DNA from: JANWHZ01 sp964527385
Lineage (GTDB): Bacteria > Patescibacteriota > Saccharimonadia > Saccharimonadales > UBA4665
Reading direction: 5' to 3'
Length of the DNA stretch: 9,679 nucleotides
NCBI GenBank assembly: GCA_964527385.1
Contig: CAZGPZ010000040.1
Location: 1-9,679, forward strand
A program made the position numbers and the translations under genes. The notes below the pieces were generated by a model. It saw nothing but the letters and a program-made list of their open reading frames with translations, was not told the DNA's origin and did no database searches. This document shows, piece by piece, positions 1-4,363 of this stretch. Position 1 is the first letter of the stretch. Each line of letters begins with the position of its first letter.

Positions 1-39
1 TCCTGGCATTCGGGGGTTCGAATCCCTCATCCCCAGCCA
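1..39 (+). tRNA. tRNA-Gln, 3' part only
   Basis: The window opens inside a tRNA gene. Visible are the end of the anticodon stem (TCCTGG), a variable loop CATTC, a T-arm with stem GGGGG/CCCTC around TTCGAAT, the 3' acceptor strand ATCCCCA, discriminator G and an encoded CCA (37-39). The pattern GGCATTC, T-arm, acceptor ending ACCCCA-like, G, CCA matches bacterial tRNA-Gln (E. coli tRNA-Gln has the same layout and a U1-A72 pair). The anticodon lies just outside the window, so the isotype is inferred. This 3' end is the template for the repeats found downstream. Confidence 0.82.
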
Positions 40-77
40 CGAAAGAGCCGGACATTACGTCCGGTTTTTTCGTGGCT
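35..77 (+). terminator. Terminator hairpin after the tRNA
   Basis: CCGGAC (48-53), loop ATTAC, GTCCGG (59-64) is followed by six T (65-70), a classic intrinsic terminator. It is enclosed by a longer exact inverted repeat, AGCCACGAAA (35-44) against TTTCGTGGCT (68-77), which takes in the last five bases of the tRNA. The outer arm therefore carries an inverted copy of the tRNA end. Confidence 0.8.
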
Positions 78-95
78 CTGTGACTGGATTCGAAC
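73..95 (-). repeat. Inverted partial copy of the tRNA 3' end
   Basis: Read on the - strand this is GTTCGAATCC, eight unrelated bases, then AGCCA. The first ten and last five bases equal those of the tRNA-Gln 3' end, and the - strand continues CGAAA as the real tRNA does. It lacks a pairing T-stem, so it is not a tRNA gene. Confidence 0.6.
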
Positions 96-263
96 GGACA
101 GTCCGGTGGACTGTCCCGGTCTTTTGCCAACTGGCTTGGCAAAAGCGAATCCCTCATCCCAGAACTCGAACGGGAACATTCAGTGAATGTTCCCCGCCCT
201 TGGCTTTTCAGCTGCGCTGAAAAGTTGCCGTAGCAAATCTTTACTTTTCGATTTGCAGGGCAA
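96..263. other. Cluster of five perfect or near-perfect hairpins
   Basis: In order: GGACAGTCC/GGACTGTCC (96-104/108-116, loop GGT); CTTTTGCCAA/TTGGCAAAAG (121-130/136-145, loop CTGGC); GGGAACATT/AATGTTCCC (172-180/186-194); CTTTTCAGC/GCTGAAAAG (204-212/216-224, loop TGC); TTGCC plus GCAAATC pairing with GATTTGC plus GGCAA (225-239/250-263). The arms are unrelated in sequence, yet two parallel modules can be read: TCGAACGG, GAACA- or ACA-type hairpin, CTTTT...AAAAG hairpin, then CGAATCCCTCATCCC. GGATTCG (86-92) can also pair with CGAATCC (146-152), and CCTTG (198-202) with CAAGG (261-265), giving branched folds. No open reading frame is supported. It may be a folded recombination site or a structured RNA; which is unknown. 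Confidence 0.75.
146..162 (+). repeat. Partial tRNA 3'-end copy
   Basis: CGAATCCCTCATCCC (146-160) is identical to tRNA positions 19-33. The copy decays after AG and is followed by AACTCGAAC, the start of the next hairpin module. Confidence 0.75.
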
Positions 264-265
264 GG

Positions 266-287
266 TCGAATCCCTCATCCCCAGCCA
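266..287 (+). repeat. Exact 22-nt duplicate of the tRNA-Gln 3' end (left att site of the array)
   Basis: Positions 266-287 equal 18-39 exactly, from the T-loop TCGAA through CCA. There is no 5' tRNA half, so this is an attachment-site copy and not a gene. Its right flank is AGCATAAGCGTTAT, the cassette head, rather than the CGAAA that follows the real tRNA. It is the junction between tRNA-derived sequence and the first cassette. Confidence 0.85.
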
Positions 288-301
288 AGCATAAGCGTTA
301 T
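288..301 (+). repeat. Cassette head motif, unit 1
   Basis: AGCATAAGCGTTAT directly follows CCA. The same or a close motif follows the repeat at 1031-1044, 2233-2240 (shortened), 2727-2740 and 4309-4321. It marks the 5' end of a cassette. Confidence 0.6.
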
Positions 302-304
302 CGA

Positions 305-330
305 GTAGAGATCTTGCATCTCTACTTTTT
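305..330 (+). terminator. Terminator-like hairpin at the head of cassette 1
   Basis: GTAGAGAT (305-312), loop CTTGC, ATCTCTAC (318-325) pairs perfectly over 8 bp and is followed by five T. It would stop read-through from upstream before the cassette's own promoter. Confidence 0.75.
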
Positions 331-345
331 CATTGCCGTTTGGCC

Positions 346-351
346 TAAACT
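346..351 (+). promoter_or_regulatory. -10 box of cassette 1
   Basis: TAAACT ends 6 nt before the ATG at 358. It is weaker than the other cassette promoters and lacks the TG extension, but keeps the same spacing to the start codon. Confidence 0.4.
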
Positions 352-357
352 AGTGCT

Positions 358-996
358 ATGAATGCAATATTTTTCGATCTAGGTGGCGTAATATTTTCTG
401 ACCTGTTTTCAGGAGGAGAAATTGGGTTTGCTAAGACGCTTGGCATTGATCCTGACGAGCTCGTTAAAACATACCTCTCGACTGACACTCCAGCATACGC
501 TAAGGGTCACGAAACTGATGAATCACGATGGCAAGCATTGGCGGATAAACTAGGCGTACAAGGCAAGTCCCTAGACTTTTGGCTTAACGAATACAGGAAT
601 ACCTATCAGCTATATCCAGAAATGAAACCGTACTTATCCCAGCTTGCCCAACGAAAAGATCTGAAAATCGGTGCCCTATCCGACCAGCCTCATGTTGCAA
701 TAGATCACCTTACTAGCACCTATCCTGAAGTTTTCCAATTATTTAATCCGGGTCTTATTGTAATTTCAGCCAGGATTGGTTTGTCTAAAAAAGATGAAGA
801 CCTGGCAATATATAAGCTGGCAATCCAGAAGTCTGGTCTTGGGCCTGGTCAAACGCTTTTTGTCGACAACTCGCATCACAATGTCGAAAACGCGTCAAAA
901 GCTGGCATGAAAGCATTCTATTTCGATATAACAAATGTCCCGTTAGCTGAAATTATTACCAAGCTCGATGTCTTTATCTCGAACTGGGTGGTGTAG
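358..996 (+). CDS. HAD superfamily (subfamily IA-like) hydrolase, cassette 1
   Basis: A 212-residue protein, the usual size for a small HAD phosphatase with an alpha-helical cap. Motif I is FFDLGGV with nucleophile Asp7; the second position of the DxD is Gly9, as in YihX-like members (DLGNV). Motif II is ALSDQ with Ser108, motif III the Lys in GLSKKDEDLAIY (about 144-145), motif IV FVDNSHHNVENA with Asp170 followed by Asn171. Residues 15-90 would form the cap. It is expected to hydrolyse a small phosphorylated metabolite in the cytoplasm; the substrate cannot be read from sequence. The ATG at 358 is the first start after the -10 box and no Shine-Dalgarno is present. The stop is 3 nt from the cassette repeat. 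The family call is firm; the loss of the second Asp of motif I makes the phosphatase activity less certain. Confidence 0.88.
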   Translation: MNAIFFDLGGVIFSDLFSGGEIGFAKTLGIDPDELVKTYLSTDTPAYAKGHETDESRWQALADKLGVQGKSLDFWLNEYRNTYQLYPEMKPYLSQLAQRKDLKIGALSDQPHVAIDHLTSTYPEVFQLFNPGLIVISARIGLSKKDEDLAIYKLAIQKSGLGPGQTLFVDNSHHNVENASKAGMKAFYFDITNVPLAEIITKLDVFISNWVV

Positions 997-999
997 TAA

Positions 1000-1030
1000 A
1001 AGTTCGAGGTTCGTCCACTAGCTCCAGCCA
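1000..1030 (+). repeat. Cassette repeat 1 (after HAD gene)
   Basis: Starts AAGTTCGAGG and ends CTCCAGCCA. One base shorter than the others because TTCGA replaces TTGCGA, which makes its left part more tRNA T-loop-like. It is followed by the head motif AGCATAAGCATTAT (1031-1044). Confidence 0.8.
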
Positions 1031-1044
1031 AGCATAAGCATTAT

Positions 1045-1065
1045 AAGGTCTCTAGGGAGACTTTT
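1045..1065 (+). terminator. Hairpin plus T-tract at the head of cassette 2
   Basis: AAGGTCTC (1045-1052), loop TAGG, GAGACTTT (1057-1064) pairs with one G-T wobble and runs into TTTTG. Confidence 0.6.
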
Positions 1066-1071
1066 GTGTTT

Positions 1072-1080
1072 TGTTATTAT
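1072..1080 (+). promoter_or_regulatory. Extended -10 promoter of cassette 2
   Basis: TGTTATTAT fits TGn plus a -10 hexamer (TATTAT, 1075-1080). The ATG at 1088 begins 7 nt later, so the mRNA is probably leaderless. Confidence 0.65.
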
Positions 1081-1087
1081 GAGCTGT

Positions 1088-1525
1088 ATGCTTAAGGCCA
1101 CTAATATGTACGCTCTTCCTGTAGTAAAGGGCAAAGTGACGATGGTAGTTGATGCGACTAGCTCAGGTTCTCACGAAGGTTCCTACAAAGGGTCGGTGGA
1201 CTTTATGGTTCCGTTGGGCACGATTGTGCGTGCGGCTGCAAATGGGACCGTGACACGGGTACGGGATAATAGCGATAAACATGGCGATACACCAGACTTT
1301 GGTAACGACGCAAACTACGTGACCATTGAACACGCCAACAACGAATTATCCGAGTATTTACACCTTGCGAAAGGCTCAGCGTTAGTCAAGTCAGGAGATA
1401 TAGTGAAATGCGGGCAGGCCATCGCTAGGACGGGCTTATCAGGATGGCTATTTGCGCCACATCTGCATTTCATGGTTTATAGGAAAGATGAAGACTTCCA
1501 ATGTCTCGAGGTAACGTTCCGCTAA
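1088..1525 (+). CDS. M23 family (LytM-type) metallopeptidase, cassette 2
   Basis: A 145-residue protein that is essentially one M23 domain. The zinc ligands are recognisable: His29 and Asp38 in SHEGSYKGSVDF, His125-x-His127 in PHLHF, with a supporting His92 in EYLHL. The linking region VPLGTIVRAAANGTV and VKSGDIVKCGQAIARTG is typical of the family, which cleaves peptide bonds in peptidoglycan cross-bridges. No signal peptide or membrane helix is visible, so export, if it occurs, is unexplained. The frame is open upstream to a TTG at 1064, but that start and the ATG at 1079 lie in or before the -10 box, so ATG 1088 is preferred. The stop TAA at 1523-1525 touches the following repeat. Domain call firm; whether it acts on its own wall or on another cell is open. 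Confidence 0.87.
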   Translation: MLKATNMYALPVVKGKVTMVVDATSSGSHEGSYKGSVDFMVPLGTIVRAAANGTVTRVRDNSDKHGDTPDFGNDANYVTIEHANNELSEYLHLAKGSALVKSGDIVKCGQAIARTGLSGWLFAPHLHFMVYRKDEDFQCLEVTFR

Positions 1526-1556
1526 AGTTGCGAAATCCGTCCGCTAGCACCAGCCA
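1525..1556 (+). repeat. Cassette repeat 2 (after M23 gene)
   Basis: 32 nt, AAGTTGCGAAATCCGTCC followed by GCTAGCACCAGCCA. It shares a base with the stop codon of the peptidase gene. Its right flank, TCAGAAATAC, differs from the usual cassette head. Confidence 0.85.
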
Positions 1557-1604
1557 TCAGAAATACTTTTGAACCTCCACGAACTAGCAAGAAATAACAC
1601 CTAT

Positions 1605-1620
1605 AGAGGAACGTCCTCTT
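1605..1620 (+). terminator. Hairpin ahead of cassette 3
   Basis: AGAGGA (1605-1610), loop ACG, TCCTCT (1614-1619), then T and C. The position corresponds to the head hairpin of other cassettes, but no T-tract follows, so termination is doubtful. Confidence 0.35.
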
Positions 1621-1648
1621 CTCCATCTCACTACTGAGTGTTTTCGTT

Positions 1649-1657
1649 TGTTACTAT
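1649..1657 (+). promoter_or_regulatory. Extended -10 promoter of cassette 3
   Basis: TGTTACTAT fits TGn plus TACTAT (1652-1657). The ATG at 1664 begins 6 nt later. Confidence 0.6.
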
Positions 1658-1663
1658 TAATCT

Positions 1664-2173
1664 ATGCATGACGAGGCATATCTCATACCAACCTTTGAAA
1701 TTGTTAACTTATTACGATCACATAATATCGAGCCAGTCGTGTATGGCTCTGTAGGTACATCGTTGTATCTGGGACTATTTAAGGCATTTAATGATATTGA
1801 TCTCCTTCTAGATGACCAGTGGTTGGATGAGCGCTGGCTTGAGCTACAAACACTTTTATACGACGACGGCTTCAGGCTCACTGATGAGCGGGAACACGAG
1901 TTTGAAGACAGCCGCGGACGATCACCTAGCTTTGCTAAAAAGGGCATCCTTCTACGCGATCAGATATTGCATTCGTTTGATGAGCTGGTTTCAATGCAAA
2001 CTCGCAGTGGGAATCTGACGACGTTGTCACCAGAAGGTTTTTTGCGCGCATATGCATTTAGCGTGAAAGATGGATACCGTAAAGCTAAACGTGGCAAAAA
2101 AGATGAACATATTATAGCCCTCTTGCAAGACTACATTGAAAACAATGAGAACCTTGTGGGTAAAGCCGCCTAA
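1664..2173 (+). CDS. Nucleotidyltransferase-fold protein, cassette 3
   Basis: A 169-residue protein with a nucleotidyltransferase signature: Gly28-Ser29 in VVYGSVGTSLYLG, then DIDLLLDD with Asp44 and Asp46 as metal-binding carboxylates. A third carboxylate is less clear, perhaps around residues 98-106 (RDQILHSFDE). The C-terminal third, with many Lys/Arg (KDGYRKAKRGKKDEH), is helical. Such proteins transfer nucleotidyl groups to small molecules or proteins, including antibiotics and toxin partners; the target here cannot be told. No HEPN or other partner gene is adjacent. The start at 1664 follows the -10 box by 6 nt; a second ATG at 1668 is out of frame. The stop is 27 nt before the repeat at 2201. 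Fold call moderate, function unknown. Confidence 0.7.
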   Translation: MHDEAYLIPTFEIVNLLRSHNIEPVVYGSVGTSLYLGLFKAFNDIDLLLDDQWLDERWLELQTLLYDDGFRLTDEREHEFEDSRGRSPSFAKKGILLRDQILHSFDELVSMQTRSGNLTTLSPEGFLRAYAFSVKDGYRKAKRGKKDEHIIALLQDYIENNENLVGKAA

Positions 2174-2200
2174 TCGACGCCTCATTCTTATTCGGACTCA

Positions 2201-2232
2201 TGATTGCGAAGCTTGCTCATCGGTCCTAACTA
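2201..2232 (+). repeat. Cassette repeat 3, degenerate
   Basis: TGATTGCGAAGCTTGC, then TCATCGGTCCTAACTA. It aligns without gaps over 32 nt to the other repeats (TTGCGAAG kept; CCTAACTA in place of CCCAGCCA). It is followed by CGCATAAG (2233-2240), a shortened cassette head. The most diverged internal copy, possibly no longer recombined. Confidence 0.6.
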
Positions 2233-2238
2233 CGCATA

Positions 2239-2260
2239 AGAGATCATTTTGGTCTCTTTT
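2239..2260 (+). terminator. Hairpin plus T-tract at the head of cassette 4
   Basis: AGAGATC (2239-2245), loop ATTTT, GGTCTCT (2251-2257) pairs with one G-T wobble and is followed by TTT. Confidence 0.6.
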
Positions 2261-2268
2261 GTTATTAT
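2260..2268 (+). promoter_or_regulatory. Extended -10 promoter of cassette 4
   Basis: TGTTATTAT, with TATTAT at 2263-2268 and the ATG 6 nt later at 2275. Identical to the cassette 2 and 7 promoters. Confidence 0.7.
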
Positions 2269-2274
2269 CAATCT

Positions 2275-2676
2275 ATGACGCTTTTTGATGTAGTCCAAAC
2301 TATTTCTCCCGACATTGAAAAACACAGGTCAATACATGCTATGTGGTTAGAAGGTTCATGGGCCACCGGCAAGAACAATGAACACTCTGATTTAGATGTT
2401 TGGCTTGACGTCTCAGATGGGACATTCGATGAAGGCATCGAGGCATTTAGAAATGCACTCGCTAATAGATGGACGGTTGATTGGGAGACGTCGCGTGGCG
2501 TTTATTCCGATAGTCCTAAACTACAGAAACATACTTTTCATCTTAAAGGGTTTCCAGAAGAACAACAGATCGAATTAGACCTGCAAGAGCATAGCCGCCA
2601 GTTTAGGTTTAAGAAAAATGAACATGTTATTCGAATCCTATTCGATAAAAACAATACCATTCAATGGGATGCTTAA
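2275..2676 (+). CDS. Minimal nucleotidyltransferase (MNT-like), cassette 4
   Basis: A 133-residue protein with the full MNT-type active site: LEGSWATGKNNEHSDLDVWLD carries Gly27-Ser28 and Asp39-x-Asp41, and IELDLQE gives a third carboxylate (Glu100 or Asp102). The family transfers nucleotidyl groups; members include aminoglycoside nucleotidyltransferases and the antitoxin-like MNT half of HEPN/MNT pairs. At 133 residues it lacks the C-terminal substrate-binding domain of antibiotic-modifying enzymes. No HEPN gene lies beside it, and the previous cassette also encodes a nucleotidyltransferase, but the two proteins share only the fold signature. ATG 2275 is set by the promoter spacing. Family call firm, substrate unknown. 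Confidence 0.82.
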   Translation: MTLFDVVQTISPDIEKHRSIHAMWLEGSWATGKNNEHSDLDVWLDVSDGTFDEGIEAFRNALANRWTVDWETSRGVYSDSPKLQKHTFHLKGFPEEQQIELDLQEHSRQFRFKKNEHVIRILFDKNNTIQWDA

Positions 2677-2694
2677 TGTTTCGGCGTCATTAGA

Positions 2695-2726
2695 AAGTTG
2701 CGAAGTACGTCCGCTAGCCCCAGCCA
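2695..2726 (+). repeat. Cassette repeat 4 (after MNT gene), best consensus copy
   Basis: 32 nt, AAGTTGCGAAGTACGTCC followed by GCTAGCCCCAGCCA. Its last nine bases, CCCCAGCCA, are identical to the end of the tRNA. It is followed by the head AGCACAAGCGTTAT (2727-2740). Confidence 0.88.
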
Positions 2727-2741
2727 AGCACAAGCGTTATG

Positions 2742-2767
2742 ACCTCTGTTATTCAGAGGTTGCTTTT
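2742..2767 (+). terminator. Hairpin plus T-rich tail at the head of cassette 5
   Basis: ACCTCTG (2742-2748), loop TTATT, CAGAGGT (2754-2760), then TGCTTTT. A perfect 7-bp stem. Confidence 0.6.
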
Positions 2768-2775
2768 GTTATAAT
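2767..2775 (+). promoter_or_regulatory. Extended -10 promoter of cassette 5
   Basis: TGTTATAAT is a perfect extended -10 consensus (TATAAT at 2770-2775). The ATG at 2783 starts 7 nt later. Confidence 0.75.
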
Positions 2776-2782
2776 ATATCGA

Positions 2783-3499
2783 ATGGGCTTAGTAATTTTA
2801 GTTGTTGCGACTTTCGCCGGCGCTGCAATGATTCGTCTGACGGGTCTAGGTTTTGCTTTGGTTGCATCGCCCTTCTTTGCCATAGTACTAGGTCCACTAC
2901 AGGGAGTACTGCTGATTAACTCTCTAACACCATTCACTAACATTATTGTATTAACAAGAACTAGGGCGGATGTTGATTTGCGACACGCAATTAAACTGGC
3001 TATCCCGGCAGTTTGTGCTATTCCAGTAGGAGCTTTAACCTTACGGGTCGTGCCCGCTCCCCTACTCTTCATTATCCTTGGTGTGTTGGTGATTGTGGCT
3101 ATGGCGGTGGTGATGTACGCCAAGGAAATTCGCTTATTCGGCGGTCGACTTGGAGCCCTAGAAGCAGGCGCAACATCTGGCCTTATGAACTCGGTAGCAG
3201 GATTAGGCGGGCCAGCTTTGACGCTTTATGCGATGGCTACCAAGTGGCCGATGCGACAGTTTGTGCCTACGGTCCAAGTCTACTACTTGATTATTAACGT
3301 CGTGTTTATATTAATAAATGGCTTGCCGGCACTGAATGTAGCAAAGATCTTGCTACTTGGGGGAGCGATCGTATTGGGTATCCTCGTGGGCGATATAGTT
3401 ACTAAACGTGTGTCGGACGAACAAGCGCGCAAAGTGATGTTGAGTTTAGCGCTCCTTGGCGCGATAACGGTAATAGCTAAAGGAATCATGACATTATAA
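2783..3499 (+). CDS. TauE/SafE family membrane permease, cassette 5
   Basis: A 238-residue, very hydrophobic protein. About eight membrane segments can be traced in two halves, near residues 3-18, 22-40, 42-58, 70-88, 91-112, 124-150, 163-182 and 188-206, with a last one at 217-236. The second half carries the family's Gly-rich motif NSVAGLGGPALTLYAM (136-151), with a weaker echo in the first (LTGLGFALVASP, 19-30). TauE/SafE proteins are permeases or exporters for sulfonates, sulfite or other small anions; the substrate here is unknown. The frame is open further upstream, but that stretch crosses the repeat, hairpin and promoter, so ATG 2783 is chosen; it also gives the usual family length. 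Stop is 31 nt before the next repeat. Confidence 0.85.
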   Translation: MGLVILVVATFAGAAMIRLTGLGFALVASPFFAIVLGPLQGVLLINSLTPFTNIIVLTRTRADVDLRHAIKLAIPAVCAIPVGALTLRVVPAPLLFIILGVLVIVAMAVVMYAKEIRLFGGRLGALEAGATSGLMNSVAGLGGPALTLYAMATKWPMRQFVPTVQVYYLIINVVFILINGLPALNVAKILLLGGAIVLGILVGDIVTKRVSDEQARKVMLSLALLGAITVIAKGIMTL

Positions 3500-3530
3500 G
3501 CTCGTTATGTTGGCGCGTCGTACCTGCTAA

Positions 3531-3562
3531 AAGTTCCGAAGTCCTCCCACTAGCCCTAGCCA
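3531..3562 (+). repeat. Cassette repeat 5 (after TauE gene), with native tRNA flank
   Basis: 32 nt, AAGTTCCGAAGTCCTCCC followed by ACTAGCCCTAGCCA. Unlike the earlier copies, it is followed by CGAAA, the sequence that follows CCA at the real tRNA. This is the junction expected at the right end of an inserted cassette block. Confidence 0.85.
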
Positions 3563-3747
3563 CGAAATTCGACTCATCTTTTGGTAGGTTGTTTTCATCG
3601 TTGATATTGGGGCTCGGGCTCTCAAGTAAGCATTCGGTGCGCGAACTGCCACTGGCTGCCAGCATGGCAACCTTCCCCTGAAAACTTGTTTTCAAAGACG
3701 AAGCCGCCGGCTCGCCGAAGATGAGTCTGCATCTTCACCCCTCATGC
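3563..3747 (+). other. Intergenic region ahead of the Nudix cassette
   Basis: This 185-nt stretch lacks the AGCAYAAG head. It contains nested inverted repeats around TGCCA...TGGCA, GAAAAC/GTTTTC (3681-3686/3689-3694) and GAAGATG/CATCTTC (3717-3723/3730-3736); the last sits where other cassettes have their head hairpin but has no T-tract. No convincing ORF is seen on either strand. Confidence 0.45.
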
Positions 3748-3753
3748 TATTAT
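3745..3753 (+). promoter_or_regulatory. Extended -10 promoter of cassette 6
   Basis: TGCTATTAT, with TATTAT at 3748-3753 and an ATG 6 nt later at 3760. The same geometry as other cassettes decides the start codon. Confidence 0.65.
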
Positions 3754-3759
3754 GAAAAT

Positions 3760-4239
3760 ATGGCTGTTGACGAGTTTGAGAGTGACCTGCAGGATGCTCA
3801 AAAGCAAGGCTATAACATAGGTGTGTGTGTCCGCATTACAAATGATAAAGGCGAGATTTTGCTAATAAAGCGCACAACTAATGATTTCTATGGTGACGTG
3901 TGGGAGTTGCCGGGTGGGTCCGTAGATACAGGCGAAGATGTACGGCTGGCCGCCGCACGTGAAGTGCATGAAGAGACGGGGCTTTCCGTCGACCCCAAGG
4001 AGTTACAATACCTGGCTTATTTTGAGTTTTACAATATCGAGACCGACAAACACAAGCGTAAGTTTGCTTTTGCAGCATCAGTCACTGGAGAGGTTGCAAT
4101 CAGCAATGAGCACTCGGCTTACCAATGGCGATCAATACCAGAAATCCATAAGCTCAAGCTAGCTTCGCAAGGCGCTCCATATGAGTTGTGGGACCAACAT
4201 CGCAGCGTTATCGACTATTCGGGCAAGCCCACTAACTGA
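3760..4239 (+). CDS. Nudix hydrolase, cassette 6
   Basis: A 159-residue single-domain protein with an intact Nudix box from Gly53 to Leu75: GSVDTGE, seven residues, then REVHEETGL, which holds the Mg-binding glutamates. The core strands GVCVRITNDKGEILLIKR (21-38) and LAYFEFYNIETDKHKRKFAFAASV (85-108) fit the fold. Nudix enzymes hydrolyse nucleoside diphosphates linked to another group (for example oxidised dNTPs, ADP-ribose, nucleotide sugars); no substrate-specific motif is recognised. The frame extends upstream to an ATG at 3721, but that lies before the promoter, inside a hairpin arm, so ATG 3760 is preferred. Ends with TGA, showing TGA is a stop in this organism. Confidence 0.92.
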   Translation: MAVDEFESDLQDAQKQGYNIGVCVRITNDKGEILLIKRTTNDFYGDVWELPGGSVDTGEDVRLAAAREVHEETGLSVDPKELQYLAYFEFYNIETDKHKRKFAFAASVTGEVAISNEHSAYQWRSIPEIHKLKLASQGAPYELWDQHRSVIDYSGKPTN

Positions 4240-4276
4240 ATTTCGTAATTTGACAAGAAAGATATGTTAATCCCAG

Positions 4277-4308
4277 TAGTTGCGAGGCTTGCCTGCCCGC
4301 TGCAGCAA
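4277..4308 (+). repeat. Cassette repeat 6 (after Nudix gene), degenerate
   Basis: TAGTTGCGAGGCTTGCCT followed by GCCCGCTGCAGCAA aligns over 32 nt to the others, with CAGCAA for CAGCCA. The cassette head follows as AGCACGAACATAT (4309-4321). Confidence 0.65.
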
Positions 4309-4322
4309 AGCACGAACATATG

Positions 4323-4345
4323 AAAGATTTCTTCGAAAATCTTTT
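4323..4345 (+). terminator. Hairpin plus T-tract at the head of cassette 7
   Basis: AAAGATTT (4323-4330), loop CTTCGA, AAATCTTT (4337-4344), then T and G. A perfect 8-bp stem. Confidence 0.55.
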
Positions 4346-4348
4346 GTT

Positions 4349-4357
4349 TGTTATTAT
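4349..4357 (+). promoter_or_regulatory. Extended -10 promoter of cassette 7
   Basis: TGTTATTAT, with TATTAT at 4352-4357 and the ATG 6 nt later at 4364. Confidence 0.7.
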
Positions 4358-4363
4358 CACACT

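Noticed and set aside
73..95. A second tRNA gene on the - strand
   Set aside because: T-loop-like GTTCGAATCC is present, but the flanks do not pair as a T-stem and there is no 5' half.
288..301. Integron attC core (GCGTTAT at the end of the head motif)
   Set aside because: GTTAT does not fit GTTRRRY, no paired R'' core is found, and the repeats do not fold as attC; the resemblance of GCGTTAT to attC ends is probably chance.
1064..1087. Upstream TTG/ATG starts for the M23 gene
   Set aside because: They lie before or inside the -10 box, so they could not be on the mRNA made from that promoter.
1664..2676. HEPN/MNT toxin-antitoxin pair
   Set aside because: Both proteins carry nucleotidyltransferase signatures; no RxxxxH HEPN motif is present in a neighbouring ORF, and a repeat separates the two genes.
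3486..3695. - strand ORF of 69 codons over the repeat at 3531-3562
   Set aside because: Overlaps the repeat and the end of the permease gene, low-complexity Ser/Glu/Arg composition, no promoter in the usual position.
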